A stretch of DNA of 43,954 nt, from NCBI GenBank assembly GCA_900404475.1, contig OUQQ01000105.1:1-43954 (forward strand), given 5' to 3'. A model generated the notes under the pieces. That model saw nothing but the letters and a program-made list of their open reading frames with translations, made no database searches and had not been told where the DNA came from. Shown piece after piece: positions 21,059-31,417 of this stretch (the stretch's first letter is position 1; each line of letters opens with the position of its first letter). Source of the stretch: Spongospora subterranea. Lineage: Eukaryota > Endomyxa > Phytomyxea > Plasmodiophorida > Plasmodiophoridae. The translations under genes were made by a program, and so were the position numbers.

Positions 21059-21544
21059 CCTTTTCACCATGAGCTCTAACCATATCGACAAAAATGTGGT
21101 ACCTGGATAAAAGAATCGTGTATTCAAACACAAACGTATCTTTAAAATTTGCCAGTACTAGGGAGTATTTCAACTGAATGAAGTCTCAACTCGCAGCTGA
21201 TCTGGAAACGGCGCAACCTTTGCTATTAGCTAAAGTTGTTAAAACCCCAGATCCCTGCTTGTTAAATTTGCTCTACAGGATCTCAATTTCTCCAATAACT
21301 TCTGCATCCTGACCGAGCTTGATTGTCACAGCTGTTTCAGAATGTGTCAATTGATGATTTGATTGATCATCGACCGCAGTCGATTCCTTTGTCGGCACTG
21401 AATTTACTAATGCACTCTTTCCTTTGCCGCTGGCAAATTCCGGGTAAAAAACCGTCATCATAGGTTTGTTTCAATCACAAATTATCATGCAATTTAGAGA
21501 AGTTTTTATGCCGAACAACATCTGTTCTCCCATGCCCATCAAGC
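21059..21544. other. No firm gene; one short minus-strand frame
   Basis: A 62-codon minus-strand frame (21461-21273) starts MMTVFYPEFASGKGK and is polar and acidic toward its end. It has no recognised domain and could be a chance frame or a first exon. Confidence 0.3.
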
Positions 21545-21756
21545 TTCAAATCTTTTATTTTCGGTTCCAAACCAGATATCGACGTCCCGAAAGTGTCAGC
21601 CAAAACTGTCACTTTGTTCAACGTTCATACGGCGGAGATTGTGTTGGCGATGACGAAGGCAAAAGAAAACCCCAAAAAGGATTTGTCGACGGATGCATGG
21701 TCCGGGGTCTCATTATGTTTTTGAAGCGAATTGGAGATTTCATCTTCTCATCTTGA
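21545..21756 (+). pseudogene. Decayed inverted copy of the minus-strand frame 21740-22099
   Basis: The plus strand reads VSAKTVTLFNVHTAEI then STDAWSGVSLCF, stop, SELEIS. The minus-strand frame at 21740-22099 reads LSATTVCLKGSRVVATIS then NTDACSGASFGFSSELEIS. The two are clearly related and face each other tail to tail. At the DNA level 21695-21740 is the reverse complement of about 21901-21948 at roughly 88 percent by eye. The internal stop shows this copy is broken. Confidence 0.5.
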
Positions 21757-22099
21757 GAGAGAACGCACCTACACAGCGTTGCCCGAGCATGAGCGCTCCC
21801 CTCCCTGCCATGTGTAGATTGGAGACAGCGTTCAGCAGTTGATACAAGTTCCAGGATCGTTCCACGCCCCCGAAGAGCCGATTGGGGTGCCTGTAAGTAA
21901 CCTGCGAAATCTCCAATTCGCTTGAAAAACCGAATGAGGCCCCGGAACACGCATCCGTATTACTTTGAGAAATCGTCGCCACAACTCGTGATCCCTTCAA
22001 GCAAACCGTCGTTGCCGAAAGGGACAGGTCCATACGGGACATGACATCTTGAACCTTGCTGGCGACAGCATCCTCCTCAGCCGGCGGCAAACCCTTCAT
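21740..22099 (-). CDS. Hypothetical protein, inverted paralogue pair
   Basis: A 119-codon frame beginning MKGLPPAEEDAVASKVQDVM. The first 60 residues look like a real helical/beta mix and have a decayed copy on the other strand. After a possible splice point the remainder (HPNRLFGGVERSWN...) may be intron or a different exon. Function unknown. Confidence 0.35.
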   Translation of the reverse strand: MKGLPPAEEDAVASKVQDVMSRMDLSLSATTVCLKGSRVVATISQSNTDACSGASFGFSSELEISQVTYRHPNRLFGGVERSWNLYQLLNAVSNLHMAGRGALMLGQRCVGAFSLKMRR

Positions 22100-22746
22100 G
22101 CAGGTTAGGCGATGGTTTGACCGGCACTTCTCGGCAGCTTGTTCGTCCGATCAGGGAGTAAAATTCCATGTGCTATCCCTGGTTGAGAGCTGGCGAAAAA
22201 AATGTGCCCTTGAATAATGTTTCATCTGCCACCGCCTGGTTTCTCACAGGTGGCGGGGGACTGATGGATTCCATACTGCCATACTGTAGCCCATTGTATC
22301 CGGTGCGGTGATGCATGGGGTGTATGGGGTTACCCCTTACCCAAAACCGCTGTCTCATGACTCGAGGGGTAACGAATGAGCGAGATATTTTTTGTCATAT
22401 CGATAACGATGGAGGTGATCGATGATGGGGGAGCGGGTGGGTCGGGACAATATCGATATCGGGGGATTGTGACGAACCGCCAATCCCATGGGCCCAAGGG
22501 CCCATCCCCGAAACTGCCATCGATACAATATCTTCTTTGGCTACCAATGCCTTGAGGTGCCCGGCTGACAAAATGAGGGGCCATGACTTTTCTGTGCGAA
22601 TATATCTTTATCTTCAAATATCAACGTCGTTGTTGTATTGTCTGTCGTAGAGACCAGTATTGTACTGGATCAGAGGCCCCGCCCCACTTTTTCACCCCAT
22701 AATCCTATCGTCTCAATATTGTGAACAACGAGGTTTTGTGCAAACC
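22100..22746. other. No convincing gene
   Basis: About 650 bases. A minus-strand frame at 22617-22330 and a short local palindrome (CCATGGGCCCAAGGGCCCAT, near 22487) are visible, but nothing recognisable. The right part probably holds the promoter of the next gene. Confidence 0.4.
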
Positions 22747-24177
22747 ATGGACGGGGATGTCAGAGGTGAATTGTCGGATGATGTGTGGTCAGAGGCTTCG
22801 GAAGGCGAACAGCAGTCTTGGCTTCGATCCGCCTTGCATGAATGCGAAACCAAGCCATTGATTGTTGATCCTCGTTATGAAATACCGTTGGAAGATGTTG
22901 GACTTGGCTTTGAAGACAACGAGGTCCCTTCCTCTTTGCTAGAGTTATCGATGGATAGTATCCCGCCGCGCCGCAAAGGCGGCAGCAAGCAATGCTCAGT
23001 GTCGTCGTCCATGCCGAATTTCAGTTTGAAAATGCTGAGCGATGTAAAATCGAGCCGCCTAGAGGCCATCAAGGCGAGCTCATATCCTCGCAGACGATCA
23101 TCTGGAACACATGCTCTTCGGAAGTGCAAGAATTCAACCCCCGGCTTCATGCGTGATACTGAGGCGTGGACAAAACGGAGAACTAGCAGCATTGCAGCAG
23201 ACAGACCTGTACGGTCAGCTGTTATCGCCCCTGTTAAACGGCAAATCTCTGCACTGTGCAAGTCCGTTTGTTCGCTACCGTCAAAGATTCGAAGTCTTCG
23301 CTCTTCCCAGGCGACGTTCGCAAAACATTGCCGCAACGACTCTCATCCTACGCTAAAGGCTAGATCATCCACAGTTTTTACTAGCAAGCCCAAGGTTAAA
23401 CGGTCTCGCAAGCTTGCAAAATCGTATAATCGCAGTCAACATCGCGAACGGTTTATAGGTGGGGCTTTTGAACATTTTGATTCGCTCAACCTGCGTACTT
23501 CTTCAAATCTGGATCCCGTGCATAGCTCGTTTTCTTCATCATCTTGTGAATTTATCGAGGCAAGACGTTTTCATGCCACGACAGTTCAGTTCACTTAGTT
23601 CATTTACAGAAACCTCAACCCCAAGTTCGCCGGCGAGCTCGAAAACCTGCCTATCCTGGCCAAATGTCCTTACCAGCCTCTAAATGGTTGACCGCCGATT
23701 CTTTCATACCAAAGAAGGTGAAAGACTCGGCAAGTGGTTCAGGGAGAATGAAGCAGACGGCGGAAACCGAAGGGGAACCGGAGGTATTTTAGTGGAAAAA
23801 ATATGGTTTACAAATTTTTTATTCAGCCTACAGGAGGATATGTGCCTTATGGGACTTAACAATGAGGGAGACGACGATGCCAGTAGTGTTGATCTAGATA
23901 TATCTCCAACGGAGAAATCTCCCCCTGCCAGGCTGGAACTGGAAATGGATCAGTTACGAAAGGCATTGTCGAATGTCTCGCTCATGTATCAAGATCAGGT
24001 TCAGTGTCTGAAACTGCAACTCGATTCCTCGATCGAAAAGGTATAAACTTCTGGTTCCGTTCATCGGTCCGATATTCAATCGATCTGTTTCAGGCGCAAT
24101 ACGATCAAAAACAGATTGCAATTCTGAAGAGGAGGCTTATCGAGGCAACTACAAGTCAGCAAGTTCGGGGAAGATAA
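22747..24177 (+). CDS. Unknown Ser/Arg-rich protein with C-terminal coiled coil (4 exons)
   Basis: Exons 22747-23545, 23599-23783, 23834-24040 and 24094-24177 splice to 424 residues; introns are 53, 50 and 53 nt. The first 70 residues are acidic (ELSDDVWSEASEGEQQSW). Residues 70-330 are Ser/Arg/Lys-rich and probably disordered, with many phosphorylatable Ser. The last 90 residues form an amphipathic helix (LELEMDQLRKALSNVSLMY and YDQKQIAILKRRLIEA) that looks like a dimerising coiled coil. The ATG at 22747 is the first good Met. No catalytic domain is visible. The composition would suit a cytoskeletal or centrosomal protein, but that is a guess. Confidence 0.65.
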
Positions 24178-25087
24178 TAACCTGTCATGTTTATAAATAT
24201 ACACTATATGATATCGCAATCATTTGATTTGGCAACTTCATATCATGACGAAATTCAGCTGAACACCCCCTGCAGTTCCATTGGATGAATCCAGAAAACA
24301 ATATTGTGATAAACGTGCATTAGCCGTTGCCTCTGCAAAATCTTCGCGCTCATTGATTCTTGCTCAAGTATTGAGATTTCAGTCCTAGTACAGTATTTCA
24401 GCAAATATGGCCTTGAGGTCACCCTTGTTCATGGGATTCTGAAATGACGCTATCCTCATCAATAAAAAACCCTGATTATTGGTCTATACGTCCGCCTAGC
24501 ACCTGAAAGATGAGCGTTGATTTCATTGAAAACCAGGACCCTGACTCTAACCAATCTAACATATTGGTCCAGGTACCGATTGTTTCGAGCTGGGAACTTT
24601 GACGATCTCGGAATTGCTTTTGACTCCGGCAATGTTATTCTGCAGACCTTGCAAGGAAGTATGGTTTGTATATCTAATCACGCCTAGTTGTACTACTACG
24701 TTTGGTAGTATTGACTGATTCACATGTCTCAACCAACGGCAATTGATCCTCTATTTACCAGAGACCAGAGACTAATTAACTGAATTTGGGTGGCGCCAAA
24801 TTCATAGATTCTGAATAATTCAAGATTCAAATACATATCCAGTGGGCACGGCCAAGGCCGCGACGGGCATAATCTGCCGTAGCCAGTCACTGTTTCTGCG
24901 CAGCGGCCCTTCCTCACTTGAGCGACACTGCACTTGACTCACAATGATAATGGCCGATAACCAATAGGTATTTCAAGGAGGTCATGATGACCTCTCTGGA
25001 ATATCTATTGTAAGTGACAGCAAGCCAGCGATGCCAGATCGTGATGAAGAGTTTTGCGGAGAAACTGAGTCCGGTGATATTCGGGTG
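24178..25087. other. No firm gene; short frame at 24510
   Basis: An ATG at 24510 opens MSVDFIENQDPDSNQSNILV before a GT donor. A 73-nt intron would join a short exon ending at about 24687. The product would be only about 34 residues, so this may be the truncated 5' end of a gene lost to the nearby mobile-element insertion. Confidence 0.25.
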
Positions 25088-25955
25088 TGAGCGCGATTAT
25101 TGGTCCGAGAACGAGGGTGACGTTGTTTGATTGGCTTCGAGTTCGTTTGGGGGTACCCTCTCTGATGTCAATGCTCATATTGAGCAGATCATTGTGAATG
25201 GACGCAGACAATGGAGTTGTAAACACTGCAATGTCAAAAACGCCAATCAGGTATTTTCTTACCCCATGACCCTAAAAACGCTCAAGTTTGATAACTACAA
25301 AAGAAATAAGGTAAATGTACAGACCTCTCTTGAAGGCAGAAATCCACGTATCAGTCGTGTTCGCTACACTAGCGATTCCTGATGTGCCTCAAAAGAAACA
25401 AGGGACTTTTGACACGGGTTGCTTCCCAATGCTTTCTCTGGACGCCACTACATAACGATCTTCTAAGGTAGAAATCGGCAAAATCAACCTGCTGGGCGAC
25501 ATTGAACGGCTGCTAAGGATTGATGTATCCATTTGAACAAATGATCGTTGGCCTTGTCTACACGATGACTTTCCATCGGTGGATCTGCTTTCTTTCTTGC
25601 AATAAGTCTGTTCCGAGTTTCACAAACCCGTCGTCAGCTTCTTCTGCGTTGGGTCAGGACAGTACATTTCATCGTGTTTGCTTCTCAAATGCCGACGAAT
25701 GGTGAACGTATCCTTGGTTCCCCATACTTAAATTGTACTGGGTTGGGTAGACGTTGTCATGGCAACCGGATCATCGGATAAGATCATACCTGCTTGACCT
25801 TTTTGGCATTGCAGTGTTTACAACTCCATTTTTGGCGTCGATTTACAATGATCTGCTCAATATGAGCGTTGACATCTGAGAGGGTACACCCAGACGAACT
25901 CGGCCAATGAAAGAACGCCACCCTCGTTCTCGGACTCATAATCGCACACACAAGG
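25088..25955. mobile_element. Inverted pair of hAT-like zinc-finger fragments
   Basis: Plus strand about 25089-25254 and minus strand about 25950-25787 are diverged copies of one sequence, about 165 bases each. Both encode GCTLSDVNAHIEQIIVN-type sequence followed by WSCKHCNAK (plus copy WSCKHCNVK), a W-x-C-x2-C pattern like the BED zinc finger at the N-terminus of hAT transposases. Stops and frameshifts break both copies. The 530 bases between them show no transposase domain. It is either a foldback derivative or two opposing insertions. Confidence 0.55.
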
Positions 25956-26231
25956 AAACATTTCTTTCGGTTGAAGTATTTTGAAGGCTGAGGCTTGACA
26001 TTCAATGATACCTTTCTTCAAAATCAATAAAAATGTACACGATTTACATACGACAAACCTGAGGCTCAAAGGTCATCCACTGAAATTCTATACGCGAACA
26101 GTCCAGAGTTTCCCATAACAGAGCGTGTTTGACGCTATATCGACAAGGAGAGACGCACACAAAATTGTACAAAACGGGTTCTTTATAACAAAAGTTTGCA
26201 ATGGTGAGCATGTTCGGAACATGAAGATCAC

Positions 26232-27740
26232 TTATTGGCAAACGGCGGCGATATCCATGTGCTTGTAGGTTCCATAGCATGGGTCGCCGAACACGTCGTT
26301 CGTGGCCTGAACTGTGCAACTTTGTTGACCGACGCAGGCATTGGACACGACAATGAAACTGGACGGAGAGTGGCACCATCCTTGCTGGAAATTGGGGAAC
26401 TCGCCGTTCGGCATTCCGTACGATGCGAAGTTGATCGAGGAGATGGTCTTGCCTTCCGGGCAGGCGAGGGTTAGGCTCTGGTTCTCGGATGTCGTACCGC
26501 CAACCATCACCGGTTTGGGGCGGCTCTCGCATTGGCCGTTGTCGGAGCAGAAGTCGCCGTTGCCGCATTGGTCGTGGGTCAGACAGCGGTAGCAGTTGGG
26601 GGCTCCAACGTGGCACAGCTCCTTCACCGTCATTCCTTCGACGTGCTCTTTCACGTACTCGATGGCCTTGTTCACGTCCGACAGATCGTGAGCGCGGGTC
26701 TCCGATTGCGCTTGGTGTGCACCTTGAGCATCAGCCAGAGCCGTAGCCAAATCGTCCAACGATTGTTGAGTGCTCTGGATGGCGTCCTGGTCGCGTCCGA
26801 TCTCGTCGTGCTTGGCGCCGATAGCGGCCTCCAACGAGGCGCCTTTGGCGCCCTCGGTCGCTACAATGTCCAAAGCGTCATCGCGAGATTTGCTGTAGGA
26901 CGTGATCATGGTCGTGTACTCGGCCAAGCTCAGGTTGAACTTGGCGACCTCCTCCTCCTCAGCCGATACGTACAGGGCGCGACTGTCTTCGGTTCCTTGG
27001 CGGATCTTGTTCAACAGGCCGAGCAGGGTGTCGCGGATCTCGTTCTTCGTTGGGCCTTTCTTGCCCTTCTTCTTCTGCATAAGTTCGACGGCGGCCTGGA
27101 CGACGGCCATGAACGACTGGGCTTTACGGTGGACGAACCCATGGCGCTGGGCGCTCAACTTGGCGAGAGCGTCGTCGAATTGGAAGTTCGACACCATGTC
27201 GATCAGCTCTCCCAAAGTCGCCAACGAATCATCGTGCTGTTTGATCACGTCGTCGAACTGCGCTTTGTGAGCGGCGCGCTCATCCTTGATCTGGCTAACC
27301 AGGGCTTCGTAGAGCTTGACCTGGCTGTCATCGTCGGCCGCCTCCTTCGACTTTTGCTCGATCAGCGCTTTGCTCGTGGCGTAATCCCCCTCGATCTGCG
27401 CCAACTCGTTCTGGTCCTGGACCAGATCCTGTTTCTGTTGGGCCAGCGCAGCCTCCAGTGCCTCTTTCTCAGCACCTTTCGCGCCCAGGAACGACTCGTA
27501 ATCGGCGTCGGCCTTGTTCTGATCGGCGCGGAGCTGGGTGAGCAGGGATTCAAGTTCGTCCAAGATCTCTGTTTTCGGGTCCGACAGTTTCACCAACTTG
27601 AGTGCATCTCCGTTCGAGAGCCCATATCGCGATGCGATCTCGTGAACCGACGCCTGCAGGTTCTTGGAGAGGACGACCTTGGTGGGCACAGAAGCGGCAC
27701 CGAGCCCGATAAGACAACAGACAACCAGAAGGGTATTCAT
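26232..27740 (-). CDS. Secreted coiled-coil protein with SUEL-type lectin domain
   Basis: A single intronless frame of 502 residues. A signal peptide (MNTLLVVCCLIGLGAA) leads the protein out of the cell or into the secretory pathway. Residues about 35-370 are Ala/Glu/Asp/Lys-rich coiled coil. A Cys-rich knot lies at about 376-408 (CHVGAPNCYRCLTHDQCGNG...). Residues about 422-502 form a SUEL/rhamnose-galactose-binding lectin domain: LACPEGKTISSINFASYG, GWCHS, NACVGQQSC and GDPCYGTYKH. Codon use is more GC-rich and more biased than in the neighbours, which, with the absence of introns, suggests high expression or retroposed/transferred origin. A 415-codon antisense frame (26532-27779) mirrors it and is a shadow of this codon bias. 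Confidence 0.9.
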   Translation of the reverse strand: MNTLLVVCCLIGLGAASVPTKVVLSKNLQASVHEIASRYGLSNGDALKLVKLSDPKTEILDELESLLTQLRADQNKADADYESFLGAKGAEKEALEAALAQQKQDLVQDQNELAQIEGDYATSKALIEQKSKEAADDDSQVKLYEALVSQIKDERAAHKAQFDDVIKQHDDSLATLGELIDMVSNFQFDDALAKLSAQRHGFVHRKAQSFMAVVQAAVELMQKKKGKKGPTKNEIRDTLLGLLNKIRQGTEDSRALYVSAEEEEVAKFNLSLAEYTTMITSYSKSRDDALDIVATEGAKGASLEAAIGAKHDEIGRDQDAIQSTQQSLDDLATALADAQGAHQAQSETRAHDLSDVNKAIEYVKEHVEGMTVKELCHVGAPNCYRCLTHDQCGNGDFCSDNGQCESRPKPVMVGGTTSENQSLTLACPEGKTISSINFASYGMPNGEFPNFQQGWCHSPSSFIVVSNACVGQQSCTVQATNDVFGDPCYGTYKHMDIAAVCQ

Positions 27741-28255
27741 TATCGTGATGTTCGATCAACCTATGCGTTTTCGTTATGATTATGTGAGGGCGATTGATTG
27801 GGTGATGAGTCGGGGGCGATTATCGCAAGCCGACTTGGATCGAGTACCGATTTTGGGAGTTATTTCTCGACCGTACGCGATCAGTACAACGCCAAAACTA
27901 CCTTCCCGGAAAAGCATGCCGAGGTTTTCCGACAAGTTTTCGCGAAGCGACCGTCTGGAAAACCAAGGAGCGTTGGGATAGTCGGCCCTGGATAGCGCTA
28001 ATGGTCTACACAAATTTATGGAAAAAATTTTGTGGGATTAGTTTGAGAAACCATTAAGTAAATGTGGTCTTTGTATTTTTGGACAAGGATGGAGTAAATT
28101 ACGGTTTGAGAGAACCTGGACCAACGGCTTCAGGTTCGATATCGGTTGATATCGTTAGCTTTTTGGCCTCCGGGGTGAACGGCTGATGAGTTGTCCGAAC
28201 GACTCGCTCCCTAAGGTTGATTGAGCTTGAGTTGGGCGGTAGGGGAAATATTCTC
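27741..28255. other. Promoter region of the lectin gene and 3' region of PFK
   Basis: About 515 bases between the lectin start and the phosphofructokinase stop, both on the minus strand. Only short frames occur. No repeat or RNA gene was seen. Confidence 0.4.
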
Positions 28256-30361
28256 CTACCAAGTGTGTCCGTTGGGGTTGAGGAACGTCGGGCTCGCCGA
28301 GGTGACCTGACAACAACGACAATGACGAACAATACAAACGAAAGTGCAACATTGTTGATACCAAGTTGATAGGTAGCATTACTGTGCGGTTATTTACTAA
28401 ACCAGATGTAAATCCAGTGAATCCTGCCATAGCGCCGTGCTGGTTGAAATCAAAGTCAATGATGGAAGATGAAGGTTATGCTCCATACATACCACCGCGT
28501 TTTGAGCCAATATCATGCAGTAGATAGAGTCACTAGAATTTGCGGCGATACTTCGAATCTGAACGAGCGGATTGGCACAATATTCACATTTGAATTGATA
28601 TATTTAACATTACCATGTAGGATGGGTCGTTATACTTGATAGATACGTCCATCCCGAGTGTCCGGAAATGGGTTTTGAGTACGGATTTCAGATGCAGGCC
28701 AATGTCTTCAGGAATTACATTGCCGCTGGCATCTTTGACATCCGATGTCTGTGAATACTCAGCATTTTCGCTATCAGTTTCAAATACTCTCTATGACATA
28801 CCTTTAAGAGGTTTCCTCCAGCACCTTCAGCAAGAACGATCGTGCAATGTCCGTTCTTTTGAATAGCTATAAAGTATCATGCCGTCAAACGTTATGCTGA
28901 CGTGAATTAAATTGGCATTAACCTTTCTTGATGTGATTCAGGATTCCCCCATCTCCGTCCAACTGTATTGGAATCTCAGCGATTAAACAGAGATCAACGT
29001 CTTGACTGGCTGTAGAAAAGATCAGATAAATCCAAATACCACCTGGCAAAACGATAGACCTAATGTGGCATGAGCTGCAATGAAACCTGCATATCGACCC
29101 ATCAACTTAACAAGCCCTATGCCAAACGGCGTACACGACGCTTCAACGCGAGCACTGGCAATAGCCTTTTCCGCCTCCTCCACGGCAGTGTTGAAGCCGA
29201 AGGAGCTGACAACAAATGAGTGCGTTGCAAATTGCAAAGCCGGTTTTCTCACCGGTCAATTATCCCAATGTCGTTATCAATAGTTTTCGGAATGCAAACG
29301 ATCGAAATCTTCAATTTGCGTTTCCGAACTTCCTGAACATCAAGTAATTGTGACTCAAAGGTCTCACAAAAGAAAAGGAGTACCTCATAAAGACAAGTCG
29401 CACCGCGGTGAGTCCCATCTCCACCGATGATGTAAACTTGTGAAATATCATGGGTCAATATTGCAGCAATAATTTTGTCTAATGAAACAGTATGTTGAAT
29501 GACACCCGATAAATCGACAGACATGCAAAAGAACCTTGATCAAATCCCCCCCTTGATGATCCTAACATTGTCCCCTATGCCAAATATGTCAAAATTTTTA
29601 ACTGTGATCCACAATGACGAATACCCCAGTCTTATGGTATGGTTTCATGACGGCAGGAGTAAGCGTGATATAAGGGCTATAATCTGCATCGTAGAACCCT
29701 CGATAACCGCATCGTATTCCATAAATTTTATCGACACTGTAATTATCTTGGTGAAAATCCAGTCAAAACCCCAATTGGATAACTAGACAGAGCTGGCATA
29801 CAGTGAAGCATTTGCACAAGCTCGTGAATCACGTCATTTAGGCCTGGACATAAACCTCCGCAAGTGACAATACAGGCGTTAACCTAAATGAAAATACCAA
29901 TTTTAGAAATGATATTTGTCATAGCAACGATGAATACCTGGGCAGGGCGATAGACAATCTGGACACGAGGTCCAGCTCGGACAAAAGCCGTTCCTTTGTG
30001 GCTTTTTGACGTTCGAACCAGGTCTCCGAGAATCACTGACAGCAATGGGACGTAAGATCCTGTCTATCCAGCAGCAAGAGTCATTACCTTGATCGTCATT
30101 AACGGGAACAGAGTAGCCTTTTCTGGAGACGTTGCCTGTCCGAGTCCGAAAGAATTCATTATCATAATAATCAATATCAGGCAAATAATCAGAAAGTTTA
30201 GGAACTGCATGGACTTTAATCTCATCGATATATTGCCTAAACAGCGTATTAGATGAATCAATTACAAAGTGGTCTTGGACATCACCCAGTCGACTCTGTT
30301 CTAGCCTGCAGATCAGGAGTGAACAATTTCGCCTGGCCTGAATGATAAAGATGGGACCCAT
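28256..30361 (-). CDS. ATP-dependent 6-phosphofructokinase, plant type (14 exons)
   Basis: Phosphorylates fructose 6-phosphate in glycolysis. Fourteen exons, from 30361-30088 to 28306-28256, splice to 472 residues; the 13 introns are 47-56 nt. In order: [59 protein letters not shown] (about 222-231), IPKTIDNDI (about 251-259), [36 protein letters not shown], and [16 protein letters not shown] near the end. The glycine in GGDGT and asparagine in TIDND point to the ATP-dependent plant/protist group; pyrophosphate enzymes usually have Asp at these places. The last exon is short (51 bases). The N-terminus is less sure: the first in-frame ATG is at 30361, but an earlier exon could exist. Confidence 0.93.
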
Positions 30362-30841
30362 TGGAAGCGACTAATTTGTAATCGGGATGTGCCTCCTCTG
30401 AAATTCAAAAACAGCGTGTAAAAATCAAATTTCGCAAGGTATATCAAACAATGAACGTATCCCAGCGAGATAATCGAAATAAGAGTGCCACTATTGACAG
30501 GATAAGGAACCTGAAGCGTTTTTGTGGCTTGGGGAGTGAGCTGGCCCCGCGAAACGGCTTCGCCTTCCTCGAAAGCCGTATTCGGCGCCAAGTCGAGCAA
30601 CGGACATGAACGCAAAAAACGTGCTGACGAAGATGGCGAATTCCCCCCATGCAGGGAACGCCCCGGCGCACTCATCCCCCATAATCACGAGCGATTTCTG
30701 GGGGGTTTCCGCTAATGATTACAGTACAACAACAAGAACAGCGAGTAAAATGATTGACAGGACGTGTGTTGTGAAGTGGATTATAACATGATACGGTTAA
30801 GTCATCATGTTACGGACTGTTTTGATTTGGCCGCTCGTGTC
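30362..30841 (-). other. Possible small membrane-protein frames upstream of PFK
   Basis: Two overlapping minus-strand frames occur. One (30688-30491) contains FAIFVSTFFAFMSVARLGAEY and an Arg/Ser-rich tail. The other (30675-30313) contains a hydrophobic run, GTLISIISLGYVHCLIYL. Either may be an exon of a small membrane protein or a 5' exon of PFK. I could not build a proven transcript. Confidence 0.25.
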
Positions 30842-30876
30842 CGGCCACCGCCACCGCCACCGCCGCCGCCGCCGCT
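30842..30876. repeat. CCG/CCACCG microsatellite
   Basis: About 35 bases of CCGCCA and CCG units in an otherwise non-coding stretch (30842-31123) that shows nothing else. Confidence 0.8.
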
Positions 30877-31123
30877 TGTCTCTCCGCTCGCCATGACGGT
30901 GTAGTTATCGCGTGAAATGGCGATCCGCTTTGACCCCGAGAATATTTAGCCTTCCCTCGCCGAATCGCCGGTCGTCACTGAGTTTGGCACCCTAGAGAGC
31001 TGATCGAAGCAAGAACCATCCAATGTTTCCACTGTGTCAGTCTACTTGAGATTGTTTGTTTGTTTTGGCGGTTTCGTTACGTTGAAACACTGGCTGCGTT
31101 TAACGGTGAACAAAAAACAAGAA

Positions 31124-31195
31124 GCCTACGGCGGGGCTCGAACCCGCAGCCTTGGGATTAAGAGTCCCACGCTCTACCGATTGAGCTACGCGGGC
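31124..31195 (-). tRNA. tRNA-Lys (anticodon CTT)
   Basis: A 72-base cloverleaf on the minus strand. Conserved T8-A9, D-arm GCTC/GAGC, and anticodon arm TGGGA-CTCTTAA-TCCCA with anticodon CTT reading AAG codons. The T-arm is GCGGG-TTCGAGC-CCCGC. The acceptor stem GCCCGCG/CGTAGGC has one C-A mismatch and one G-T pair, weaker than normal. No intron. No terminal CCA in the genome, as expected for a eukaryote. A T-rich stretch for Pol III termination should lie at lower coordinates; the minus strand reads TTGTTTTTTG just after the 3' end. Confidence 0.88.
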
Positions 31196-31417
31196 TAATT
31201 CATTGAACTGTAACGCGGACATCTAATCTAAGTAGGATACGCCAGGATATTCTTTGTTGTTTTGTTTTTTGGATAAATGGGCCGTTAAAACGAGATCAAG
31301 GAGAAGAACCAAAAATGGTCGTAGGCACTGGAAATAGTTCTGATTGAGTGCTATCGGGCAACCAACCTTGACTTAAAGGAAAATATATGGATAGAGTGAT
31401 ATCGCCCGACCAACCTT

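Noticed and set aside
22875..23336. 153-codon minus-strand frame
   Set aside because: Antisense to the Ser/Arg-rich gene at 22747-24177, whose spliced frame is consistent.
26044..26616. 190-codon minus-strand frame, Pro/Arg-rich
   Set aside because: Alternate frame of the lectin gene 3' end; composition is that of a frameshifted copy.
26532..27779. 415-codon plus-strand frame
   Set aside because: It is fully antisense to the lectin gene, which has a signal peptide and clear domains. The antisense frame comes from strong third-position codon bias.
28256..30361. Pyrophosphate-dependent phosphofructokinase
   Set aside because: GGDGT and TIDND motifs fit the ATP-dependent plant-type group; PPi enzymes usually show GGDDS and TIDGD.
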